NCBI GenBank assembly: GCA_034437275.1
Contig: DAOTUD010000078.1
Coordinates: 1-12,760, forward strand
Direction: 5' to 3'
Source of the DNA: TC-15 sp034437275
GTDB taxonomy: Bacteria > Chloroflexota > Anaerolineae > Aggregatilineales > Aggregatilineaceae
Length of the DNA: 12,760 nucleotides
Shown: piece by piece, positions 1-7,155 of the stretch
How the letters are laid out: each line of letters opens with the position of its first letter
Numbering within the stretch: position 1 is the stretch's first letter
Translations under genes and position numbers: made by a program
Notes under the pieces: model-generated
What the model saw: only the letters and a program-made list of their open reading frames with translations
Told to the model about the DNA's origin: nothing
The model's database searches: none

Positions 1-34
1 AAGGGGCGAGGGGAAAAGCGCGCGCTGTGACTCC

Positions 35-75
35 CCCTCGCCCCACTGGGTGGGAGAGGGGGCCGGGGGGTGAGG
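35..75. repeat. Dispersed hairpin repeat, copy A
   Basis: A GC-rich intergenic element. It contains a nested stem: CCCTC (35-39) pairs with GAGGG (56-60), and CCCAC (42-46) pairs with GTGGG (50-54) around a TGG loop. It ends in GGGGTGAGG-like sequence. The same motif order recurs at 1339-1375, with the inner stem kept and the loop changed to TGT. It lies downstream of the minus-strand menG block, so it could also act as a transcription barrier, but no T-run follows it. It looks like a REP/MITE-like family; mobility is an inference. Confidence 0.6.
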
Positions 76-129
76 GGGGATAGGGGATGAGGGCCAACCG
101 GTGGGCATATATTTCCACCAACGTGTACT
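76..129 (+). repeat. 54-bp inverted repeat, left copy
   Basis: Positions 76-129 match the reverse complement of 12707-12760 in 53 of 54 bases. The one difference is at 117 (A here, G in the other copy read in the same direction). Within it, GGTGG (100-104) and CCACC (115-119) form a 5-bp stem around a 10-base AT-rich loop. The single difference turns a T-A pair into a T-G wobble, so pairing is retained. The copy directly follows hairpin repeat A and contains no gene. The partner copy touches the window edge, so the full repeat length is unknown. Confidence 0.85.
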
Positions 130-207
130 GGTTTGCATAGGATACGACTCCTTGTGCATGGTGTGGGCATTGTGCCGGAGATCATAACAAATCGCGCATT
201 TATCGGG

Positions 208-537
208 CTACCGTTCGCGGAAAATGGCGTCGAACCAGACGTTGTCGCCCGCGCGCTCGACGAGATCGGCCAGCAGATCGCGGGCGGCGTCATCCGCCGG
301 GACGAACACCACGCCCTGCGCCTCGATGGTGTGGTAGGCGGCTTCCCAGGTCTGCCAGTCCTCGTCGTGACGCACGTCGAGCAGTGATTGCAGTTCCTCG
401 CTGAACAGCGCGCCGTGGTCGCGGCCCGCCTGGGTCGGCGCGAAGTCGCAGTCCACCCAGGGGAAGTCCCAGCTGTATGCCGTCAGGATACCCAGCAGGG
501 TGTCGCCTTGCCGCAGTTCCCAGCGTGTGGTGCTCAT
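208..537 (-). CDS. Conserved-looking hypothetical protein, 109 aa
   Basis: I do not recognise a family. The protein is small, acidic and rich in tryptophan (for example SWDFPW near residues 23-28 and DEDWQTWEAAY near 59-69), with no signal peptide or membrane helix, so it is probably cytosolic. It starts 7 bases after the menG stop codon on the same strand, which suggests the two genes share a transcript. The Shine-Dalgarno sequence is weak (GGCGAG, about 10 bases upstream). Base composition matches menG, supporting a real gene. A role tied to quinone metabolism would be guesswork from position alone. Confidence 0.7.
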   Translation of the reverse strand: MSTTRWELRQGDTLLGILTAYSWDFPWVDCDFAPTQAGRDHGALFSEELQSLLDVRHDEDWQTWEAAYHTIEAQGVVFVPADDAARDLLADLVERAGDNVWFDAIFRER

Positions 538-544
538 GATGGAT

Positions 545-1261
545 TTACTCGCCTTCTTTGATCCCCCAGTGTACAGCCATCGTGTTGAACATGAATCGTT
601 TATACCCTACTTCGCGCAATCCCGCCGCCCGCATCAACCCGGCCAGTTCGTCGGCGGACTTGAAGCCGAGCGTGCTTTCCGGCAGGTATTGGTAAGCGTC
701 GGCCTGCCCGGTGATCAGGCGGCCCAGGCCGGGGATCACGACCCTGAGGTGCACCTGAATGAACGGGCGCAGCAGGTTACGCGGCGGTGGGGTGGTGTCC
801 AGCGTGACCAGCCGCCCACCGGGCCGCAGCACGCGCACCTGCTCGCGCAGCGCACCGGGGATGTCGGTCACGTTGCGGAACAGGTAGCCGCTGGTCACTG
901 CGTCGAAGCTGCCGGCGGCATACGGCAGGTGCAGCGTATCGGCGGCCTGCCACATGATCGGGGCCGCACCGCCAACCGGGCGCGCGGCTTCGCGCGCCTG
1001 CCCAACGCGCATCATCGGCAGCGCAAAGTCCGCCGCCACGACGTGCAGATCGGGCACCTGGCGCTGCGCCTCGAACGCGATATCGCCGGTGCCGGTGGCG
1101 ATGTCCAGCAGACGGTCGTCGGGGGCCAGCGCCGCGCGCCGGACCACAAAGCGCCGCCAGTGGCGGTCCTGCCCGAACGTCATCAGCCGGTTCATCAGGT
1201 CGTAGCGCCGCGCGATACGCCCGAACATGTCCTGCACATACGCGGCGTGGTCGGTGGTCAT
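545..1261 (-). CDS. menG: Demethylmenaquinone methyltransferase (MenG/UbiE family)
   Basis: This SAM-dependent C-methyltransferase performs the last step of menaquinone synthesis, turning demethylmenaquinone into menaquinone at the membrane surface. The 238 aa length fits the family. Visible signatures are the N-terminal FGRIARRYDLMNRLMTFG, the SAM-binding motif I DIATGTGDIA (about 53-62), an FRNV motif following GYL, the post-motif LRPGGRLVTLD, the conserved YLPES-type stretch, and the C-terminal VHWG. The start is supported by an AAGGAA Shine-Dalgarno about 8 bases upstream. The 109-aa gene follows 7 bases after its stop. Known family members also act on demethylubiquinone, but menaquinone is the likelier product if the host is Chloroflexota. 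Confidence 0.93.
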   Translation of the reverse strand: MTTDHAAYVQDMFGRIARRYDLMNRLMTFGQDRHWRRFVVRRAALAPDDRLLDIATGTGDIAFEAQRQVPDLHVVAADFALPMMRVGQAREAARPVGGAAPIMWQAADTLHLPYAAGSFDAVTSGYLFRNVTDIPGALREQVRVLRPGGRLVTLDTTPPPRNLLRPFIQVHLRVVIPGLGRLITGQADAYQYLPESTLGFKSADELAGLMRAAGLREVGYKRFMFNTMAVHWGIKEGE

Positions 1262-1307
1262 GTGGCGTTCCTTCAGAGCGTGTGAATACGCTTGCCCGGT
1301 GGATGTC

Positions 1308-1375
1308 CCTCACCCCTCTGCCCTGGCGGGCGGTGTCCCCTCGCCCACTGTGTGGGAGAGGAGCCGGGGGTGAGG
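1308..1375. repeat. Dispersed hairpin repeat, copy B
   Basis: A palindromic intergenic element between msrB and menG. The outer arms CCTCACCCC (1308-1316) and GGGGTGAGG (1367-1375) are perfect 9-bp inverted repeats. Inside, CCTC (1339-1342) pairs with GAGG (1358-1361), and CCCAC (1344-1348) pairs with GTGGG (1352-1356) around TGT. Positions 1339-1375 closely match copy A at 36-75. It lies in the msrB-to-menG gap on the minus strand and may terminate or attenuate msrB transcripts. Confidence 0.65.
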
Positions 1376-1418
1376 CCAACCCACTCTGAACAAGGGCCAG
1401 TATGCTCTATCCTAAACG

Positions 1419-1829
1419 TTACTCGTCCTTCGGCTCGAGGTCCAGCGCGATTGAGTTGATGCAGTAGCGCAGGCCGGTTTTGTCGCGCGGGCCATCCTCG
1501 AAGACGTGGCCCAGGTGCCCGCCGCAGCGCCCGCACACCACCTCGGTGCGCCGCATGCCGTGGCTGTGGTCCGACTTGAGCTTGACGCTGCCCTCTTCGA
1601 TCACGTCCCAGAAGCTCGGCCACCCGGAGCCGGAATGAAACTTCGTCTCCGACGAGAATAACGGCTGTCCGCAGCCTGCGCAACGATACATGCCGGGCGT
1701 CTCGGTGTCGACGTATTCGCCGGTGAAGGGCTGCTCGGTGGCAGCTTTGCGCAGCACGGCATACTGGCGCGGCGTGAGTTCCGCGCGCCACTCGGCGTCG
1801 CTTTTCTGCACTTCGAAGGTGTCGGCCAT
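1419..1829 (-). CDS. msrB: Peptide-methionine (R)-S-oxide reductase MsrB
   Basis: MsrB reduces the R form of methionine sulfoxide in damaged proteins, using thioredoxin as electron donor, in the cytosol (no signal peptide). The 136 aa cover the whole single-domain fold. Four zinc-binding cysteines are present as CAGC (C50, C53) and CGRC (C99, C102). The SGSGWPSFW loop is at 66-74, the GHLGHVF block at 104-110, and the catalytic cysteine is C123 in RYCINSIAL. There are only five cysteines: four for zinc and one catalytic. The resolving cysteine found in many homologues (SGCGWPSF) is serine S68 here, so this is a one-cysteine type. An AGGAGA Shine-Dalgarno sits about 6 bases before the ATG. TrxB is encoded further along the window. 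Confidence 0.96.
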   Translation of the reverse strand: MADTFEVQKSDAEWRAELTPRQYAVLRKAATEQPFTGEYVDTETPGMYRCAGCGQPLFSSETKFHSGSGWPSFWDVIEEGSVKLKSDHSHGMRRTEVVCGRCGGHLGHVFEDGPRDKTGLRYCINSIALDLEPKDE

Positions 1830-1868
1830 AATGTGTCTCCTCTACTATCGTTACAACGGTCATCGCAG

Positions 1869-1874
1869 ATTATA
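1869..1874 (-). promoter_or_regulatory. Putative -10 box of the msrB promoter
   Basis: On the minus strand this reads TATAAT, a perfect sigma-70 -10 hexamer, about 40 bases before the msrB ATG. No good -35 is seen at the right spacing. A hairpin (GGC-GCAC / GTGC-GCC, 1876-1897) occupies that position. A small palindrome, CGTTACAACG (1849-1858), lies in the presumed leader. Confidence 0.4.
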
Positions 1875-2115
1875 AGGCGGCACAGGCTCCGTGCGCCGTT
1901 AACGTTGCCTTAAAATTGACCGGACGGGGGAGGATAGGGGTAAAGGTGTCGCAGCCCCGAATCCGGGATCCACTCGAGCGCCGCCCGTTATGCCTGACAC
2001 CACGAAATGGGGTACACTAAGGGGCAGGCTGTGGCGGCCCGCCACACAAGGCCGTGACCGCCGGCTGCATCTGCGCACGTGATTCTACTACGTAGTCATC
2101 GGGAAAATAACGATT
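1875..2115. other. Divergent intergenic region between msrB and the ABC transporter
   Basis: About 240 bases with no convincing gene. It holds the hairpin at 1876-1897 and weak promoter-like elements toward the permease (TTGACC at 1916-1921; TACACT at 2013-2018), neither with a well-placed partner. I see no riboswitch consensus and no T-run terminator. Confidence 0.4.
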
Positions 2116-4620
2116 ATGAGCCAACCACCCGACCAACCTGATCGATCTGACCAACCCGACCCAACGCCGCCCAACCCCCAGGACGTAGCGCGCGACACGA
2201 TCCCCGGGCCACCGGAGGAGTTCGCCATGCCGGAGCCGAGCCTGTCCGACCGGCTGATCGGCTGGGCGATCAACCTGCCCTGGTGGGCGATCATTCTGGC
2301 GACGGTCGCGGTGCTGGTAGTGTACTCGATGTGGTCGTCGGAGCTGTACCGCGACGTGACCCGTTTCCTGACCGACGACCCGCAGCTCACCACCGACGAC
2401 CTGTACGACCCGGTGGTGCTGGATGTCGAGCGCGAAGCGAAATTCGTGGCGATCTACAAGGGGGAGACGACCGACACCATCGGCACCGTCACCGACAACC
2501 TGCTCGCAGAAGTGGTCGATACCGAGGACGTGACCCACGACGGCTTCATCCCCACCAAAGCCATCCCGACCTACAATTACTGGCTGTTCCCGCTGCGAAC
2601 CATCCCCCAGGACCAGATCGCCGCCATTGATCCGCCCGGCGCAGAGCCGGACGACCCGGTGACGGTCACCTACACGACGGATGACGGGGCCGAGGCGGTT
2701 GCCAGCGGCATCCTGCACACCCGGGACGACGCCGCCCTCACGCTGTGGGCCGGCCCGCTGACCATCGACCGCGCCGACGTCGTCCTGCTGCAAAACGTCG
2801 AGCCGCGCCTGCGCGCCCGGCCCTTGCAGCGCGGCGACACGGTCACCGTTGAATATACGGCGGCGGGCGAGCCGCAGACCGTCAAGGGCATCTTCATCGA
2901 GCGCACCGCCGACGTGGTGCGCGTGATCCCGCCCATGGCGTGCCCGCAGATCGCGGAACATGTCCAGGTGCCGACCACGATCCTGTTCGAGTGTTACAAC
3001 GACGGCGAAACCGACATTCTGCTCGAACTGCGCCAGGAGCAGGTCATCCGCCAGGACCCCGCCGCGCCGGAATCCGGCGACCAGGTGACGGTGTACTTTG
3101 ACGACCAGTTCCCGGTAGTGGGCGTGCTCACCGACGAGAACGACGACTCGGTCACGATCCGCGTGGAAGACGCCGCCACCATGACCGTCGCGCAGCGCCG
3201 CATCATCCGCCGCCAGCCAACCACGATCCCCTGCAAGCGTGACGAAATTCCCCACTGCGAAGACCGCAGCGGCGAAGTGTTCGTGATCGAAGGCGAAGTG
3301 CTGGCCGGGAATCTGACCTCGCTGAGCAACACCAACGTCAGCATCGAACTGCCCGACGGCGAAACCCGGCGCGTATTCCGCCGCGACCTGGAATATGTCT
3401 ACGTGCCGACGCTGACCGTCGCCGCCAACGAGGCCGCGCGCGATGCGTCGATCCTGCCCGGCGACGCGGTCACGATTGGCTACCCCGCCGGGACCAACAT
3501 CGCCACCGCGCTGCAAATCCTGGAGCAGATGGAAGACATCCCGGTGTCGCTGCAATACGCCGCCGGAGACGCCCAGGTGACGCTGGTTGCATACCCGGAC
3601 GTCGACGCAGTGATCCAGGCCGTCGCCGAGGGCGAGGTCGACGCGCTGCTGTACCTGGCCAGCCGCGACCAGCGCGATGACGTGGTGCAGTGGGTGCGCG
3701 AGAATCCCGACGCCGGGGTCGAACTGATCGACTCGCCGCGCGAGTGCACGCGCAACTGCGCGGTCGAGATCAAGCTCAACCAACAGGAGGTGACCGGCAC
3801 CGTCGTGCGCGAGGACGCCGCGTCGATCACGATCCGCACCTCGCACGCCGAATATCTGGACATCGACCGCGATGATATCGTCCAGACCAAGAGCAAAGAG
3901 CCGGGCGTCTGCGCGCTGAACAACCTGCGCGGCTGCAACGCGGGCATCTTCCTGACGCTGACGGTGACCTTCATGGCCTTCGGGATCGCGCTGATCATCG
4001 GGCTGTTTGTGGGCATCATGCGCGTCTCGACCAACCCGATCCTGTACGCACTCTCGACGCTGTATGTCGAGGTGATTCGCGGCATCCCGATGCTGGTGAT
4101 CTTGCTGTACGTGGGCTTTGCGGTCGCGCCGGAACTGCGCGACGGGATCACGGTGCTGGACCTGGGCTGGTTCGGGTCGGCGGCCCCCGATTACCAGTTG
4201 ACGCTGAAGGTCGACCTCAGCGACCGGCAGAAAGCGATCCTGGGGCTGGCGTTTGGCTACGGGGCGTTCATCGCCGAGATCTTCCGCGCCGGGATCCAAA
4301 GCATCAGCCGGGGGCAGATGGAAGCCGCGCGCAGCCTGGGCATGAGCTACCCGCAGGCGATGCAACATGTGGTGCTGCCGCAGGCGGTGCGCGTGGTGCT
4401 GCCGCCGCTGGGCAACGACTTTATCTCGCTGCTCAAGGACTCGGCGCTGATCTCGATCCTGGCGCTGCCGGACTTGCTGTTCCGGGGCCGCCAGTACATC
4501 GGCAACACCTTCCGCGCGTTCGAAGTGTACAACACCGTCGCCATCCTGTACCTGGCGATGACGCTGTTCCTGTCGCTCCTGGTGCGCGTGATCGAGCGCC
4601 GCACACGGCTGCCCAGTTAG
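2116..4620 (+). CDS. Polar amino-acid ABC transporter permease with a ~535-residue extracytoplasmic insert
   Basis: The C-terminal ~225 residues are a HisM/GlnP-type membrane permease. The first core helix starts near 610 (GIFLTLTVTFMAFGIALIIG), and the EAA coupling loop starts at E736 (EAARSLGMSYPQAMQHVVLP), followed by the terminal helices. The N-terminus is a proline/aspartate-rich tail of about 50 residues, then one helix at 55-74 (PWWAIILATVAVLVV). Residues ~75-609 are an insert far beyond the family's usual 220-400 aa. It holds degenerate units of a beta-barrel-like pattern (near 179, 239, 320, 386 and 548, possibly 111), and a stretch at ~447-543 resembling lobe 2 of an amino-acid-binding protein. 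All eight cysteines lie in the insert as four close pairs, which fits an oxidising location outside the cytoplasm. The ATPase gene follows after 20 bases. The start is uncertain: ATG 2227 has a much stronger Shine-Dalgarno, giving 797 aa. Confidence 0.88.
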   Translation: MSQPPDQPDRSDQPDPTPPNPQDVARDTIPGPPEEFAMPEPSLSDRLIGWAINLPWWAIILATVAVLVVYSMWSSELYRDVTRFLTDDPQLTTDDLYDPVVLDVEREAKFVAIYKGETTDTIGTVTDNLLAEVVDTEDVTHDGFIPTKAIPTYNYWLFPLRTIPQDQIAAIDPPGAEPDDPVTVTYTTDDGAEAVASGILHTRDDAALTLWAGPLTIDRADVVLLQNVEPRLRARPLQRGDTVTVEYTAAGEPQTVKGIFIERTADVVRVIPPMACPQIAEHVQVPTTILFECYNDGETDILLELRQEQVIRQDPAAPESGDQVTVYFDDQFPVVGVLTDENDDSVTIRVEDAATMTVAQRRIIRRQPTTIPCKRDEIPHCEDRSGEVFVIEGEVLAGNLTSLSNTNVSIELPDGETRRVFRRDLEYVYVPTLTVAANEAARDASILPGDAVTIGYPAGTNIATALQILEQMEDIPVSLQYAAGDAQVTLVAYPDVDAVIQAVAEGEVDALLYLASRDQRDDVVQWVRENPDAGVELIDSPRECTRNCAVEIKLNQQEVTGTVVREDAASITIRTSHAEYLDIDRDDIVQTKSKEPGVCALNNLRGCNAGIFLTLTVTFMAFGIALIIGLFVGIMRVSTNPILYALSTLYVEVIRGIPMLVILLYVGFAVAPELRDGITVLDLGWFGSAAPDYQLTLKVDLSDRQKAILGLAFGYGAFIAEIFRAGIQSISRGQMEAARSLGMSYPQAMQHVVLPQAVRVVLPPLGNDFISLLKDSALISILALPDLLFRGRQYIGNTFRAFEVYNTVAILYLAMTLFLSLLVRVIERRTRLPS
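2214..2220 (+). promoter_or_regulatory. Strong internal Shine-Dalgarno, possible true start of the permease
   Basis: GGAGGAG stands 6 bases before ATG 2227, which is in frame with the permease. ATG 2116 has only a poor GGGA about 12 bases upstream. Starting at 2227 removes the proline-rich tail but keeps the first membrane helix. The motif also encodes Pro-Glu-Glu, so it could be coincidental. Confidence 0.4.
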
Positions 4621-4640
4621 AAAGTGGAAAACAACCAACC

Positions 4641-5384
<744 letters not shown>

Positions 5385-5396
5385 CCGCGTGGCGGC

Positions 5397-6503
5397 ATGA
5401 AGCAACGACTGGCCAAGCTGGTATTCGGGGTCGTGTTTGGCGTGCTGGTGGCGGCGCTGGTCGCCGAGATCGCCATCCGGCTCATGGTGCGGCAGGGCAC
5501 GCTGCCGAATCGCATGGTGGCCGATATCTTCGCGGCCCACGCCATCGGCTGGACGCTGGAGCCGGGCCTGGACGCGCGCATTTACTCCACGAACGGCATG
5601 GTCGATATCCACGTCAACGACGCCGGCTTCCGCGACAAAGACTATCAGCCGGCAGCGGACCGCCCGCGCGTGCTGGTACTGGGCGATTCGTTCACGCTGG
5701 CGGTCGAGACGGCGCAGCAGGACACCTTCCACGTGCAGCTCGAAGACCACTACGCGGGCGCGGTGGACGTGATCACGATGGGGGCCAGCGGTTACGAGAT
5801 CGTGCAGGAGTACCTGGCCTACCAGCACATCGGGCGCAGTTTCGCCCCGGATATTGTGCTGGTGATGCTGTACGTGGGCAACGACCTGGACGGCAACCGC
5901 ACATGGACGGACCTGCCGCACTACACGCTGGACGACGACGGGGCGCTGGTGCTGCACAACTTCCCGTACGAGGGCGCGTTCAATCTGCCGCTGGTCACCG
6001 GGCAGCGCAGCACCCCGCTGATGAAAAAGTCGCGGCTGGCGTTCCTGGTCGGCACCATCGTGCGCAGCCGCCAGCAGAACACGCGGCTGGCGGACGACAT
6101 TTGCGGTTACCAGCGCGCCGAAAATTTCCCCGATCCCCAGCCGGACGATTGGCGGCTGGCCGAGGCGCTGCTGCTGGCCTTCCGCGACGCGGTCGAGGCC
6201 GACGGGCGGCAGTTCCGCGTGGCGATCATCCCAACCGAGTTCCAGGTCGAGGACGCCTATCTCGACGATTATCTGGCCGGCTGCGAGCTGCCGGACTGGG
6301 CACCGGATGAACCGTACCAGGCGCGGCTGGTGGAATTCTTCGCGGCGAACGACATCACCTATCTGGACCTGCGCGAACCGCTGCGCGCTGCGCGGCAGGC
6401 GTCCGGCAAGCCGCTTTACCTGTCGGATGCCGACATTCACTGGACGCGCGCCGGGCATGGCGTGGTAGCGGACGTGCTGTACGAGTGGCTGGCTGTGGAA
6501 TAG
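5397..6503 (+). CDS. Membrane-anchored SGNH/GDSL-like hydrolase
   Basis: A single N-terminal hydrophobic helix (about 8-29, LVFGVVFGVLVAALVAEIAI) should anchor the protein with its enzyme domain outside the cytoplasm. The domain shows the SGNH blocks in order: GDSF with nucleophile S98, the block II glycines in MGASGYE (128-134), GND (161-163), and the terminal DADIHW with D346 and H348. The DxHW form resembles AlgX/AlgJ and related O-acetyl-transfer or esterase proteins, so the substrate may be acetylated cell-surface or secreted glycans; this is inference. The gene follows the ATPase stop after 12 bases and is probably co-transcribed with the transporter, although a functional link is not obvious. 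The start lacks a good Shine-Dalgarno, but the next ATG is far downstream and would remove the anchor. Confidence 0.85.
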   Translation: MKQRLAKLVFGVVFGVLVAALVAEIAIRLMVRQGTLPNRMVADIFAAHAIGWTLEPGLDARIYSTNGMVDIHVNDAGFRDKDYQPAADRPRVLVLGDSFTLAVETAQQDTFHVQLEDHYAGAVDVITMGASGYEIVQEYLAYQHIGRSFAPDIVLVMLYVGNDLDGNRTWTDLPHYTLDDDGALVLHNFPYEGAFNLPLVTGQRSTPLMKKSRLAFLVGTIVRSRQQNTRLADDICGYQRAENFPDPQPDDWRLAEALLLAFRDAVEADGRQFRVAIIPTEFQVEDAYLDDYLAGCELPDWAPDEPYQARLVEFFAANDITYLDLREPLRAARQASGKPLYLSDADIHWTRAGHGVVADVLYEWLAVE

Positions 6504-6514
6504 GAGCAACAACC

Positions 6515-6877
6515 ATGACATTTGATTACCTGCTGACGTTTCTCTATACTCGTGATCTGGCGGCGACGGCGCACTTCTACGAGGAGGTGCTGGCGCTGCC
6601 GCTGGTGCGGGACCAGGGCACCTGCCGGATTTACAGCGTAGGGCGCGGCTACGTGGGCTTCTGCACGCGCGCCGACGCGCCCACCCAGCCCCAGGGCGTG
6701 ATCCTGACGCTGGTCACGGATGACGTTGACGGCTGGTTCCGGCGGCTGCAAGCGGCGGACGTCACCGTCGAGAAGGCCCCGGCCCAAAACCCGACCTACG
6801 ATATCTATCACTGCTTCTTGCGCGATCCGAACGGCTATTTGTTGGAGATCCAACGTTTTAACGATCCACTGGGGTGA
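6515..6877 (+). CDS. VOC-fold (glyoxalase/bleomycin-resistance type) protein
   Basis: A 120-aa protein with the paired beta-alpha-beta-beta-beta layout of the vicinal oxygen chelate superfamily. The first module is seen in FLYTRDLAATAHFYEEVLAL (9-28). The second ends in the diagnostic FLRDPNGYLLEIQRF (101-115), where E111 is the usual metal-binding glutamate. The first expected metal ligand (His or Gln near residue 8) is not evident, so metal binding may be altered or absent. Members range from glyoxalases to dioxygenases and drug-binding proteins, and the sequence does not say which this is. ATG 6515 is chosen because AGGAG lies at 6502-6506, overlapping the stop codon of the SGNH gene, which implies coupled translation. 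Confidence 0.88.
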   Translation: MTFDYLLTFLYTRDLAATAHFYEEVLALPLVRDQGTCRIYSVGRGYVGFCTRADAPTQPQGVILTLVTDDVDGWFRRLQAADVTVEKAPAQNPTYDIYHCFLRDPNGYLLEIQRFNDPLG

Positions 6878-7088
6878 TATGCTATCTTTGTGGCGCTGTG
6901 GGGGCCGGGCTTTCTGCGCTGGCTGCGCGATCACCTGCCCTTCCCGGAGCCGCCCAGGCCGTGATCGCGTGGCGGGTGATGGCCGCGCTGCGCCCAAACA
7001 ACAAAAATTCGTAAGAATCGCGACCCGGATCAAACCCCCAGGCCACCCGCTGCATCGAATCATAATAGATCGGGCGCACAGCGTCCCC
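6878..7088. other. Intergenic gap between the VOC gene and trxB
   Basis: No convincing gene. The VOC frame stays open for 28 more sense codons after its stop, ending at TGA 6962-6964, and reads WGPGFLRWLRDHLPFPEPP within it, which looks protein-like but has no start of its own apart from a GTG at 6893. No strong T-tailed terminator is seen. From about 6975 the DNA becomes more AT-rich toward the trxB promoter. Confidence 0.4.
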
Positions 7089-7117
7089 TTGCAGAAATTA
7101 TTCCGCAACCATAACAT
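7089..7117 (+). promoter_or_regulatory. Putative sigma-70 promoter of trxB
   Basis: TTGCAG (7089-7094) and TAACAT (7112-7117) are separated by an ideal 17 bases in an AT-rich patch. They lie about 40 bases before the trxB ATG. The hexamers match consensus 3/6 and 4/6, so this is plausible rather than certain. Confidence 0.5.
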
Positions 7118-7155
7118 ATCACCGGGAGCAACCCCGGATAGCAAGAGAGGCAGCC

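Noticed and set aside
500..1285. Plus-strand frame of 261 codons opposite menG
   Set aside because: Antisense to a clear methyltransferase, rich in His, Arg and Gln, with no domain.
1875..2115. Riboswitch upstream of the amino-acid transporter
   Set aside because: A hairpin exists near the msrB side, but no glycine, lysine or other known riboswitch core could be recognised.
2017..4638. Long minus-strand frame of 873 codons opposite the permease
   Set aside because: It is the antisense of a clear permease. Its composition is rich in His, Arg, Gln and Asp, as expected from the reverse frame of a high-GC gene, and it has no recognisable domain.
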